Origin: Gilvimarinus chinensis DSM 19667
GTDB taxonomy: Bacteria > Pseudomonadota > Gammaproteobacteria > Pseudomonadales > Cellvibrionaceae
Direction: 5' to 3'
Assembly: GCF_000377745.1 (NCBI RefSeq)
Contig: NZ_KB898710.1
Location: 38,959-102,958 of the forward strand
Length of the DNA: 64,000 nucleotides
Part shown: piece after piece, positions 7,753 to 16,227 of the stretch
Layout of the letters: each line of letters starts with the position of its first letter
Position numbering within the stretch: the first letter of the stretch is position 1
The notes under the pieces: generated by a model
What the model saw: the letters and a program-made list of their open reading frames with translations, nothing else
Database searches by the model: none
Told to the model about the DNA's origin: nothing
Made by a program: the position numbers and the translations under genes

Positions 7753-9186
7753 GGCGCGCCAAAGCAACAAAAGGGCGGTGACGATTAAGCTCAGGTTGAT
7801 GCCCAAAGGCGCCGCTTTCCAGGCGTAGGCGCCGAACGCCATTGTATGCAGAACTACCATTGCCAATAACGTCAGTGAACTGGCCAGCTGCAGCAGACCT
7901 TTACTGCGGTTGTGGTGATCGACCCACTGGCACAGCAGCGCAGCGACAACCAGCACGCCCCAAAAAATCCACTTGGAGCTGCCGCCCAGCGCTAGTTGTG
8001 CTACCGCCGTTAGCCCCAGCGCCAGCGGGGTGCCCCACACAATCGCTGTCCAGATATTATTAAGCCCATCGCGCTGACGCCGTTTGGCCAGCCAGATATT
8101 GATACCGCTCACTGAAATAACGGCCAGCGCTAAACCGAGCGCGACATAGGCGAGCTTAACCAGCAAGCCGCCATAGTGGCCAAAGTGAATGCGGTACACT
8201 GAGAAAATCGCCTGGCGGCCCGCTTCGCCATCGCTAAACCCCACCTTGCTCAAATAATTGCCGGCGCTGTCAAAGCGGTATTGCTCGGCGTAAATCAATC
8301 GCCCCGGGTGCTCGGCACCCAGCAAAATATACTGGTGTTCGGTGCCCACATCTTCCACGGTAATGTAAAACGGTTTGGCCTCGGGAGCGATGTGCGGCAT
8401 TTGCGCCAGCGCTGTGCCCACGGCGGCAGTTTGTAATGGTTGCTCAAGCTCGGGCTCGGCACCGTAAATAGCGGGTACCACCCGGCTGGTGTCGCCATCG
8501 AAAAACGCCTGAGCGCCAATCAAGACAAATAAACTGGCAAGGCCAAAAAAAGCGCCGGTGATCCCAATCATCAAGTGAAAGGGCGCGCCCCAGACACTAA
8601 AGCGGTTGTGCCAGTCTGCCTGATTTAAGTGCGTGGCCGCTTTGGGGCGCAGGGTAAAGGCGTCTTTAAAAATACGTGGGTGGGAAAGAAATCCGGAAAT
8701 AATCAGCCCGCACAGCATGACTCCCAGAATGCTTACCACAATCATGCCAAAGCTTTTGGGCAAGTGCAGGTACAAATGCAAATCAGCCAATAATTGAGTC
8801 CAAGGGCTGTCGACTTTATCCCCCAGGCTGCCATCGGCGTTGACAAAATAGCTGCCGTCGTCCGAGGCCACGGTTAAGTGGGGGCGGTCGGCGGTGGGCA
8901 ACATCACGAACATGTGATGGTGGTGATCGTCGTCGGTTGCTTCTTCCTCTTGTTCGGCAGCCGCCACTTGCGCTGCGAGCAAGCTATAAGCGTTTTGCAC
9001 CTGTTCGGGGGTGACCTGATGGCGCTCGGGGGCATCGGCCTGCTCCCAGTGCTCCAGTTCGTGTTCGAACACCAACAGGGAACCCGACAAACACACCAGA
9101 TACATAAAGGCACCCACGGCGATGCCGAGCCAGCTATGGCTTGAAAGAGACTGTTTCACTAACGCGGGAGAAAGAAATTGTTTCAT
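7702..9186 (-). CDS. PepSY-domain inner-membrane protein, probable ferric-siderophore reductase
   Basis: 494 residues from ATG 9186, four bases after the stop of the preceding gene; a TTG at 9207 would add seven residues inside that gene. The first helix contains SHSWLGIAVGAFMYLVC, then PepSY-type periplasmic parts, LHLPKSFGMIVVSILGV, WHNRFSVWGAPFHLMIG and several C-terminal helices. Conserved membrane histidines suit haem binding. A periplasmic loop is acidic and His-rich (DDDHHHHM, near residues 82-92). Relatives near siderophore receptors (FpvG- or FoxB-like) help release iron by reduction. Its place at the end of the petrobactin-type island supports that role, which remains inference. The 3' end overlaps trhA antiparallel by 51 bases. 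Confidence 0.85.
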   Translation of the reverse strand: MKQFLSPALVKQSLSSHSWLGIAVGAFMYLVCLSGSLLVFEHELEHWEQADAPERHQVTPEQVQNAYSLLAAQVAAAEQEEEATDDDHHHHMFVMLPTADRPHLTVASDDGSYFVNADGSLGDKVDSPWTQLLADLHLYLHLPKSFGMIVVSILGVMLCGLIISGFLSHPRIFKDAFTLRPKAATHLNQADWHNRFSVWGAPFHLMIGITGAFFGLASLFVLIGAQAFFDGDTSRVVPAIYGAEPELEQPLQTAAVGTALAQMPHIAPEAKPFYITVEDVGTEHQYILLGAEHPGRLIYAEQYRFDSAGNYLSKVGFSDGEAGRQAIFSVYRIHFGHYGGLLVKLAYVALGLALAVISVSGINIWLAKRRQRDGLNNIWTAIVWGTPLALGLTAVAQLALGGSSKWIFWGVLVVAALLCQWVDHHNRSKGLLQLASSLTLLAMVVLHTMAFGAYAWKAAPLGINLSLIVTALLLLWRALAHISDNRNKVAERTH

Positions 9187-9190
9187 GGCA

Positions 9191-9730
9191 TCACAGTAAA
9201 ATAACAACGCCGCTGACCAGGCCGGTCAGCAGCAAAGAAAGAATCGGACGGGCGCGACGAGGATCAGCCAGCAGCCAATAACTCATTAGCCCCCAAAGCA
9301 GGGGGGAGAGCAAAGCAGCCATCACCATGGCGTTAACCGCAGACAGAGGTGAGAGCTTACCTAAGGCCACCAGGGCTGACACGCTTACTGTACCGGCCAG
9401 TAATACAACAGTGATTACCCGCCACAGCTGATGCCCAATTGTTCGAATACGGGCTAACGGCAGTTGGCCGCGCGGCTGAGGCTTGGTTTTTTGCTGTCGA
9501 TGATCAGCTGTAGCCAGTGCAAAGCACCAAGCGGCCAGCGCCAGAGTGAGCAGTGTAAAGCTAACGCCAAATTCCGGGCCCGATTGGGCGCTCCAGATCA
9601 ACATTGCCATCAACAGCAATAGCCAACCGGCAAGAGTGGTCAGTGGTGTTGGCTTTGAGCGACGCCAAGCACTAAAAAGAACGCCTGTAGCGCCACAGGT
9701 GAGGGCGCAGGCTAGCAAAGCCAAAACCAT
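9191..9730 (-). CDS. Small membrane protein, DUF3325/DUF3649-like
   Basis: 179 residues with about five or six hydrophobic helices. The first 80 residues (MVLALLACALTCGATG, then GWLLLLMAMLIWSAQSG) recall DUF3325. The second half (RVITVVLLAGTVSVSALVAL, then NAMVMAALLSPLLWGLM) recalls DUF3649. Both are small membrane families commonly found beside PepSY proteins in iron-uptake operons. If right, this is one ORF doing the work of two; the assignment is from memory of the family patterns only. It ends four bases before the PepSY start, so the two are probably translated together. An imperfect Fur-like stretch (about 9766-9784, 11 of 19 matches) lies upstream and is not convincing alone. Confidence 0.65.
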   Translation of the reverse strand: MVLALLACALTCGATGVLFSAWRRSKPTPLTTLAGWLLLLMAMLIWSAQSGPEFGVSFTLLTLALAAWCFALATADHRQQKTKPQPRGQLPLARIRTIGHQLWRVITVVLLAGTVSVSALVALGKLSPLSAVNAMVMAALLSPLLWGLMSYWLLADPRRARPILSLLLTGLVSGVVILL

Positions 9731-9804
9731 GGCAAGCTCCTGTTAGAGAGAAACGCGCCAATGGTAGTGAGAAATATTATTAACTGCAACTGGTTGGGGT
9801 TGTT

Positions 9805-11124
9805 TTACCGGTGGCTGGCGGTTTGTTGGGGGTATCTGAGCTGTTGCGCCATGGGTTGGGGTTGCCAATACACTAACGAGCGCCATAGCCATTCAAGGGG
9901 CCCAAACTTATAGCGTGTCAGCCACCAGTGGGCGGTTAATATTTGCAGAGTCCATATTCCGGCCACCACAAGGTACAGTTCGGCACGCTCTAATTGGCCG
10001 TACCAACCGAGGCCAAAGCCATAAAAAATAAACGCGCCAAGCGCAGATTGGCTGACATATAGTGTGAGCGCCATTCTGCCGCAAACGGCCAGTGCCTGAC
10101 GCACGCGGGTAAGCCGAGCTGTTTTAGCCAGCCAGAGGAAAAGGCCAACATAACCCAGTGTCAGAGGCACGCGACCCACGTCGTAGTACAACCCCAGAAA
10201 ACTCCATTTAAGCACGGCGAGTAAACTGAAATCGTGGCGTATCAGTGCGGCCAGCTCCAGCGCATTGACGGTAGCGCCAATGCCAATACCGCCCAGGGCC
10301 AGACTTGCGTAAAAGCGTGTTGATCGTTGGGCCGTCAGTACCCCCGTCTTAAACAGTGCCATCCCGATCAGCATCATGCCCAAAGCATCAAACAAGCCGC
10401 CCTGGTAAACAATGGTTGATTGATAGGCAATAATTGTCGGCTTCAGCTCGCTGAATACCGACACATAGTTTCCCTGCAGCGCGTCAATCTGACGGGCAAG
10501 CTCAGCATCGTCCGGCTTGCGCCACCGCTGTATGTCCTCCCAGTGAGCCAGAGCCTCTTGTTCGGTTTGGGTTAACGCTTGGTTTTGCCGCTCTTTTTGG
10601 GTAGCGATTTGCACAGTTTGTTGAGTGTTTATGGTGTCTTGTACCTTGTCCGCCGTGCGTGGCACCAGAGTTGCCAGCAAAGCAAGACCGATAATCATCA
10701 GCCAACGAGCGCGTAAGACTCGCATTGGGTAGGCGAACATACCCGCTAACGCATACCAATAGAGTACATCGCCAAACCACAGCAGCCCCCAGGCGTGTAC
10801 CAGTCCGAAAATAAACAGCCACAGCATACGGCGGTAATACAGATCGCCCGTTTGGCTACTTTGGTTGGCGCCTTGCCAATAACCGCTTAGCAGTAAAATG
10901 CTGGCGCCAAAAAGTAAAGAAAAAAGACCGCGCATGGTGCCTTCAAAGAACAAATGCGTCACCGCAAAAGCCGCCAGGTTCCAACCTTCGGCACCGCCGT
11001 AAATACTGGGGTCCGAGTAGGCGCGAGGTAGACTAAAGCTGACAATATTAAGTAATAAGATTCCCAGCACGGCGGCGCCGCGCAGTGAATCTAGGGTTTC
11101 TATACGGGGCTTATTGGCGCTCAT
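9805..11124 (-). CDS. DUF418 (YeiB-like) membrane protein in the siderophore operon
   Basis: 439 residues from ATG 11124, which overlaps the preceding stop as ATGA; an ATG at 11133 would add three residues. It opens with RIETLDSLRGAAVLGILLLN, the usual start of the DUF418/acyltransferase-3-like family, and has about ten membrane helices; the C-terminal DUF418 part includes VCGRMALTLYVSQSALG and KFGPLEWLWRSLVY. A soluble charged segment lies near residues 160-215. The family has no firmly established function. Its position directly after asbF, translationally coupled, suggests a part in siderophore handling at the membrane, which is inference. Confidence 0.85.
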   Translation of the reverse strand: MSANKPRIETLDSLRGAAVLGILLLNIVSFSLPRAYSDPSIYGGAEGWNLAAFAVTHLFFEGTMRGLFSLLFGASILLLSGYWQGANQSSQTGDLYYRRMLWLFIFGLVHAWGLLWFGDVLYWYALAGMFAYPMRVLRARWLMIIGLALLATLVPRTADKVQDTINTQQTVQIATQKERQNQALTQTEQEALAHWEDIQRWRKPDDAELARQIDALQGNYVSVFSELKPTIIAYQSTIVYQGGLFDALGMMLIGMALFKTGVLTAQRSTRFYASLALGGIGIGATVNALELAALIRHDFSLLAVLKWSFLGLYYDVGRVPLTLGYVGLFLWLAKTARLTRVRQALAVCGRMALTLYVSQSALGAFIFYGFGLGWYGQLERAELYLVVAGIWTLQILTAHWWLTRYKFGPLEWLWRSLVYWQPQPMAQQLRYPQQTASHR

Positions 11125-11954
11125 GCGAGACATTTCTTAGCGCTGCTTAGCGCGCGAATTTTCTGCGTGTCGTGAGCTATAGTCCATTGCGGGTCTGGTC
11201 CAAACCACTCAAGCGATGCACTGTGAACACGGTCGCGAGGCAATTTATTGATAAACTCTTGATAATCGTAAGCACCTTCAAACAGTGGTACCAAGCCGCT
11301 GCGATCACCGGCGGCGGAGTACACATTGGCCGGTGCGAAAACCGGTAATAGTTCGCGTCGACTGATGTTTTTAAAATGTAAGTGATGCACGTAGGGCGAT
11401 AGCAAATGCCAGGCTTTAACAGGGTCTTCGTGAGCCTCCCAAATGTGCAAAACGTCCAAGTTCACTTTTAACGCGGCGTGATTCACATCGCCTAATAGTT
11501 TCAGTGTTGCCTGAGTTGTATCGGCAAACGTGTCCGGGTGAGTTTCAAGTAATAGTTCGCAGCCGTGGCTATGAGCTTGTTGGCAATATTGCTGCAACCG
11601 CATCACCAGTTGTTGATAATGTTCAGCGGATGCGTCGGCGCTGGCGGTTTGGCCAGCAAAAATTCTCAGCTTACGAGTGCCCCAATGCTGCGCTAGCTCG
11701 CATAACTCTGTGAGCTTTTCCTGCCCTGTATGGAGCGGGCCCTGAAAGGGCAGGTAGTCGCTCAGCATGGCAACATCCAGATTCATGGCTTTCAGCCATT
11801 GGCCATTAAGGCCGGGTTGGTCGCGTAAATGGCGCGCATGCGCGGCCCATAGTTCGATACCGTCTAAACCACTGCGAGCGGCAAAGGTTGCCAGCTCTGG
11901 CAGGGAAATTAAGTGATGGCGAAAGCTAATGGTACAAAGGGATAAGTGCATCAT
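11121..11954 (-). CDS. asbF: 3-dehydroshikimate dehydratase, AsbF-like
   Basis: 277 residues, close to the about 280 of Bacillus AsbF. It is a xylose-isomerase-like TIM barrel: LCTISFRHHLISLPEL at the start, GLDGIELWAAHARHL, a metal-site glutamate in LLLETHPDTFAD, and NLDVLHIWEA, HHLHFKN and SLEWFG. The enzyme converts 3-dehydroshikimate to 3,4-dihydroxybenzoate, the catechol of petrobactin. The ATG at 11954 overlaps the stop of the asbDE fusion (ATGATG/TGA). The same frame is open further upstream to 12116, but that extension lies inside asbDE and has no family resemblance. Other sugar-phosphate isomerase or epimerase activities are possible for the fold; the neighbours decide the call. Confidence 0.87.
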   Translation of the reverse strand: MMHLSLCTISFRHHLISLPELATFAARSGLDGIELWAAHARHLRDQPGLNGQWLKAMNLDVAMLSDYLPFQGPLHTGQEKLTELCELAQHWGTRKLRIFAGQTASADASAEHYQQLVMRLQQYCQQAHSHGCELLLETHPDTFADTTQATLKLLGDVNHAALKVNLDVLHIWEAHEDPVKAWHLLSPYVHHLHFKNISRRELLPVFAPANVYSAAGDRSGLVPLFEGAYDYQEFINKLPRDRVHSASLEWFGPDPQWTIAHDTQKIRALSSAKKCLA

Positions 11955-13204
11955 GCCGGCTTGAGCTCCGCGTCTCGGTGGTCCGTAAAGGCTTGCTTGC
12001 GCCATTGGTCGCGGGCCTCGCGCACGGCTTGCTTGATGTTCAGTTCGCGCCGGTTCTGCTCGGCTACCAGCTCCAGCAGTTGTTCTAAATCGGCGCCGGT
12101 TTGCGTCATGGCCCATTTGTTGGCCTGGTACAGCAGTTTGTCGAAACCTTTCACCAGTCTTTCAATGGCGTCGCACCAGCGCTCGAATTCTTGTGCCGGT
12201 TGGTTAAGCTCGCGCCAAAAGAAAGCCAACCCATGCTCGTAGGCGTACTTGCGTATGGCGAGCACCGGCAGCTCCGCCAGGGCTTTACCCAGCTGCGTTG
12301 GCGCCTGGGCGCCTCCGGGTAGGTGGTGTTGGATTATGGTTTCGACTGCGTCGGTCAGGTGGTTTTGCTGCGGGTTAAAGCAGGCGTTGAAGTAGGCATC
12401 AATATCGGCGGCGTAAGGAGTGTGCAGGGGGCGGGTGTCCAGCGTATAGCCACCGGCGACCGCCGGTGAGGCAATCGCTTGCATAACACGCTCGCGCTTG
12501 AGGTTGCCCTCCCAGCGAAAGTCCGGGTCCCACATCCACAGGTCTTCGTCGCTAGTGGCGTTTTCCAGCAGAACATAGTGTGGGAATGGGTCCAGCGCAA
12601 AGCGGTTTTCCCGCTCCGGTAGTCGATACATATCCAGCATTACCATCAGCTGTTGCCAGTCTGGGCGGTGTTGCAGCATAGCGCTCAGGGTATCGATATT
12701 GTTCTGCTTGCTCAGGCCGTGGTCGTACCATTGCGTTACTTTCGCGCCGTATAAGCGCTGGTACCAGCGAATAAAAAAATCGTGGTCGACCTTTTCGCTG
12801 TGGTAGCGCAGTTGGTGTTGTGCATCGATAAATACTTCGGCATCCCACACGCCAAAGTAAAAGGGGCGGTGGTCCAGCCCATGTTGTTTAATACTGTGGC
12901 ACAGGCAACTGACGACGCAGTGCACTTTAACGTCCAGCTCGGGTTCGCCCACGGTGTCTTGATCTTGGGCACACAGCAGCTGTTGTAGATCGGCCACGGT
13001 TTGCAGCTTGTCGGCATCCAATGCGTAGTCGGGAATTTGGTAGCCGGTTTGAGTTTCCAGCAGCACCAGTAGCTGCATTAATTCAATCGAATCCAGTCCT
13101 AAATCGTAGGTGAGGTGGGCATCTGTGTGCACGGCAGCGACATCAAGACGCGGCAGGGTTTGCGCTACCAGGTCGCGCAACTGGGAGATAAAGTCGCTGC
13201 TCAT
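11951..13204 (-). CDS. AsbD-AsbE fusion: aryl carrier protein joined to DUF6005 petrobactin condensing enzyme
   Basis: 417 residues. Residues 1-85 are an acyl carrier domain with the phosphopantetheine motif DLGLDSIELMQ, Ser39. Residues about 95-417 resemble AsbE (DUF6005): FYFGVWDAEVFID, HYVLLENATSDEDLWMWDPD and FACFN-like segments. In Bacillus these are separate proteins of about 91 and 327 residues, and their sum equals this length. AsbD receives 3,4-dihydroxybenzoate from AsbC, and AsbE transfers it to spermidine. The ATG 13204 shares one base with the asbC stop and has GAAGGAG upstream; an upstream start at 13222 would add six residues. The frame is continuous through the junction, so it is a true fusion unless the assembly is wrong. 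Confidence 0.85.
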   Translation of the reverse strand: MSSDFISQLRDLVAQTLPRLDVAAVHTDAHLTYDLGLDSIELMQLLVLLETQTGYQIPDYALDADKLQTVADLQQLLCAQDQDTVGEPELDVKVHCVVSCLCHSIKQHGLDHRPFYFGVWDAEVFIDAQHQLRYHSEKVDHDFFIRWYQRLYGAKVTQWYDHGLSKQNNIDTLSAMLQHRPDWQQLMVMLDMYRLPERENRFALDPFPHYVLLENATSDEDLWMWDPDFRWEGNLKRERVMQAIASPAVAGGYTLDTRPLHTPYAADIDAYFNACFNPQQNHLTDAVETIIQHHLPGGAQAPTQLGKALAELPVLAIRKYAYEHGLAFFWRELNQPAQEFERWCDAIERLVKGFDKLLYQANKWAMTQTGADLEQLLELVAEQNRRELNIKQAVREARDQWRKQAFTDHRDAELKPA

Positions 13205-14466
13205 CAGGCCACTCCTTCGCATGGCTGAGTCTGAGGCTGGCGGGCAAACTGTTGTGTTAATTGGCGCCGACTTATTTTGCCGTTACTTAAGCGCGGAATC
13301 TGGTTCTGGTGTTGAATCCAGCTGGGGCACTGGTGCGAGGTTAAATGCTCGCGAAAAAAGGTGCGCAGCTCGACATCGCTGAGTTCTCTGCCGGTATAAA
13401 TGGCGGCGACCCGCTCGCCGGCCAATGGGTCGGGCATTTTAAATACGACGGCTTCGTCGATATCCGGATGTTGGCTGAGGGCCGCTTCGACTTCCTGCGG
13501 ATAGACATTAATGCCGCCGCAAATAATGGTGTCGTCTAGGCGGCCGCAATAGTGCAAATTGCCATCGGCGCTGATAAACCCTGCGTCGCGGGTATGAATG
13601 GGTTTATCGCCTTGCTCAATAATGATTTCTTGCGCTTGCTTTGCGCTGCTGCCGGCTTGCAATTTACAGTGCTGCAGCGCCCGGCCTAAGGTGCTGCTTG
13701 TTTGCGGCTGGTAGGCAATAGCAACACAGCCGGCTTCCGAGCAGCCGTACTGCTGCCAAATATGCGTTGCTTTGGCGCGCAGTTGTGTAAACCAGGGTTC
13801 GGGCATAACGCTGCCAGAGGTCATAACGCCGTACAGGGGGGTAGCGCCGCGCTGTAGCATAAGCAGGGTATGAATAAAAACCGGTGAACTGTAGAGCAGG
13901 GGTTTGGGGTAGCTTTCTAAAACTCGCAACAGCTGTTTGGGATTCCAGCCAGTGACAATATGCGGTACCACTCCCCGAGCCATGGACGCGAGCAAGCCGC
14001 AAATAAAACCATAGGAGTGAGTAATGGCACAGGCAATGACCGGGGTGATATCTGCGCTTACATTGAGCAAGCGATTGTAGTGTTCGATTTCTGTATCTAT
14101 CTCGTGCCAGCTGCGCTCGATGGCTTTGGGCTCACCGGTGGTGCCAGAGCTAAATTGAATTAACGTGCCAGAGGGGCTGCTGCTGTTGCCAATTTTTTCC
14201 AGTTTGTCGCCGTGTTGCCACAGTAGGTAGTCGCAGTCGAGTTTTTGCGCTTTGGCCCGTGCGGTCTCGTAGGGGGTGTCTGGCTGCAGTGGTGCGACCG
14301 ATAAGTTGTGGTGACGACAGTAGAGCGCCACCGCGAGCCATTCAAAGGTATCGGCGGTGCAAACGGCCAGGCGTTTAGCCTTGCCGAGGCCCTGCTGTTG
14401 CAGAGTGTGCCAGCGCGCGTTGAGATCGTCTTGATGGTAGGTTTTATCGTCTAAGTAAAACAGCAT
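13204..14466 (-). CDS. asbC: 3,4-dihydroxybenzoate-AMP ligase, AsbC-like
   Basis: 420 residues, somewhat shorter than common acyl-CoA ligases and like Bacillus AsbC. The adenylate-forming signature FSSGTTGEPKAIE is near residues 106-118, with YGCSEAGCVA, the GRLDD hinge near 310, and GGINVYPQEVEAAL. The catalytic C-terminal lysine is probably in NGKISR near 402. It should adenylate 3,4-dihydroxybenzoate and load it on the carrier domain encoded next. The ATG follows AAAGGTG; the gene starts nine bases after asbB ends. Confidence 0.88.
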   Translation of the reverse strand: MLFYLDDKTYHQDDLNARWHTLQQQGLGKAKRLAVCTADTFEWLAVALYCRHHNLSVAPLQPDTPYETARAKAQKLDCDYLLWQHGDKLEKIGNSSSPSGTLIQFSSGTTGEPKAIERSWHEIDTEIEHYNRLLNVSADITPVIACAITHSYGFICGLLASMARGVVPHIVTGWNPKQLLRVLESYPKPLLYSSPVFIHTLLMLQRGATPLYGVMTSGSVMPEPWFTQLRAKATHIWQQYGCSEAGCVAIAYQPQTSSTLGRALQHCKLQAGSSAKQAQEIIIEQGDKPIHTRDAGFISADGNLHYCGRLDDTIICGGINVYPQEVEAALSQHPDIDEAVVFKMPDPLAGERVAAIYTGRELSDVELRTFFREHLTSHQCPSWIQHQNQIPRLSNGKISRRQLTQQFARQPQTQPCEGVA

Positions 14467-14475
14467 GCATCACCT

Positions 14476-16227
14476 TTAAAGCGTATCAGTGTGGGCGGTG
14501 GGAGCCAGCGGATTGGCGACCCGGTGGTGGTATTCCTGGGCCTGGCGACAGAGTTTTTTGCGCAGTAGCGATTCAACGGCAATGTGCGCCTGCTGGTAAT
14601 TAAGCTGCTCCAGCCTTTGCGGATCGCACACACCCAACTGCCGGTATTGATTCAGACATTGACGCACCATTTGCCAGAATTCGCGCTCGGCAAGTTGATA
14701 GTGTTCTTCGCACAGCAGAGCCAGCTCTGATAAATGAAAGACAAACAAGGTATCCATTGTTAACTCGCGCAGAGCTTCAACAGATTGCATCCAGTAAAAC
14801 TCATCGGTTTGGGCGTTGGCGTACAGTGGGTTGGTGGTGAAGTCGGGCGCGCGCTCGGGCGCGGCGAGAAACTCCGGTACATACTCCAGGCTCTCGTGAA
14901 AATCGCGCGCCGCCAACTTGCTGGGCCAACCATCGTTGTGCACCATCAAGGTGTTCTGGCCGTGGGCTTCAATGGCAATGCCGTGGTGTGCCAGCAGATG
15001 CCACACCGGAAAAATCAGCGTCTGCAGCAGTTGCTGTAGCCAGGGGCGCAATCCGTACTGCGCAATCCAGGGGTCAATAAAAGGTTTGCCGTCGGCTTCG
15101 GTAAGTGACAATGCCATAAAGGGAACTGCCTGTTCGCCAGCTTGCAGGTGCCGGTTCATACTGTCGCGCCAAATAGCGCCCAACTGACTTACCTGCGGCT
15201 TGTCAGTGTTAAACAGTTTGATTTCATTGACACGCACACCGGCGTATTCGCGCAGCACTATCAGCGGGTAGCGCTGAAAAAAAGCGTCGTCGGCAAGGGT
15301 GCTGGTCAGCCACTTTGAAATCAGTGGCGCTGAGTCTATACCGTGGCTAAGTAAATAACGCGGCGCCGAGGTGTTGATGATATTGAGCGGCAGTTTTACA
15401 TCGGGCTCGGTGGGCTTGTCCGCGTTTAAAAGTGTACGCACCGACTGGCTGGGAAAATAATCATCTCCTGCGCTACCGAGAAACACAACTCGCTGATCGT
15501 ACTCTTCGAGTTTGGGGGCAATAACTTGTTGCCACTGCCACGGGTGCACGGGGACAAACACATAGTGTTTACTGTCGAGCGATAGCTGAGTCAGGGCGCG
15601 GTTAAATTTTTCGCAGATTGCAGCGCTGAGAATAGTGCGATAAAAATTCTCGTCGCTTTGGGCCTCGCCACTTAAAAAGCAACACTCTCTGGTCACAGCG
15701 AGCCACACCAGCTGTAGGCGCGCTTCGCACTCCGGCGCATAGCGACTATGGTCCGCGGCAGAAAAACCAATGCGCGCTTTGAAGCAGGGGTGGTAGGGGT
15801 GCCCTTCGTGCATCGCCATTTCAAGTTCGCACAAAGACAAGTTGCGCCTTTGGGTTCGAATAATGTGCTGCGTATCATTCCATTGGCACCAGTGCACGGT
15901 TTGCTGCAGCTCATGTAAAAAAGTCGCGCGTAATGCCTCGCTTGTTGGCAGGGCTTGCAGCAGCTGCGTCAATACTTGCTGCAAGTTGGGGGCGCGCGTA
16001 ACGGGGCTAACTTGTGAGAGTGTATAAATTTCAAGTCGCACCCGGTCAAAGCCGCGCACCCGCCCTGTGCAGCGATAATGATTACCCGCAAGGTTAAAGT
16101 AGAAGGTGCTGCCGCTGACAATAAAATCGATTAACTTTTCCGTTAAAGCCGCTTCCAAAGCTTGGCGCACCACCCGTGTTAGCGGCGAGTGCGCTTCAGC
16201 TTTTAGCGCGATCGCTGAACTAGACAT
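14476..16227 (-). CDS. asbB: NRPS-independent siderophore synthetase, AsbB-like (IucA/IucC family)
   Basis: 583 residues. The family's ATP and carboxylate-site motifs are visible: HPWQWQQVIAPKLEEYDQ near 227, SVRTLL near 265, NTSAPRYLLSHGIDSAPLIS near 290 and the conserved EAHGQNTLMVHNDG near 415-430, followed by an FhuF-like tail. The enzyme should amidate a citrate carboxyl with the aryl-spermidine unit, giving the second arm of petrobactin. Its start overlaps asbA by eight bases, showing coupled translation. The choice of AsbB rather than AsbA rests on gene order and relative likeness, so the two names could be swapped. Confidence 0.85.
   Translation of the reverse strand: MSSSAIALKAEAHSPLTRVVRQALEAALTEKLIDFIVSGSTFYFNLAGNHYRCTGRVRGFDRVRLEIYTLSQVSPVTRAPNLQQVLTQLLQALPTSEALRATFLHELQQTVHWCQWNDTQHIIRTQRRNLSLCELEMAMHEGHPYHPCFKARIGFSAADHSRYAPECEARLQLVWLAVTRECCFLSGEAQSDENFYRTILSAAICEKFNRALTQLSLDSKHYVFVPVHPWQWQQVIAPKLEEYDQRVVFLGSAGDDYFPSQSVRTLLNADKPTEPDVKLPLNIINTSAPRYLLSHGIDSAPLISKWLTSTLADDAFFQRYPLIVLREYAGVRVNEIKLFNTDKPQVSQLGAIWRDSMNRHLQAGEQAVPFMALSLTEADGKPFIDPWIAQYGLRPWLQQLLQTLIFPVWHLLAHHGIAIEAHGQNTLMVHNDGWPSKLAARDFHESLEYVPEFLAAPERAPDFTTNPLYANAQTDEFYWMQSVEALRELTMDTLFVFHLSELALLCEEHYQLAEREFWQMVRQCLNQYRQLGVCDPQRLEQLNYQQAHIAVESLLRKKLCRQAQEYHHRVANPLAPTAHTDTL

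Noticed and set aside
11955..12116. Longer asbF start inside asbDE
   Set aside because: The extension is Arg- and Pro-rich antisense-like sequence within a coding region of a different frame; the ATGA start at 11954 fits family length.
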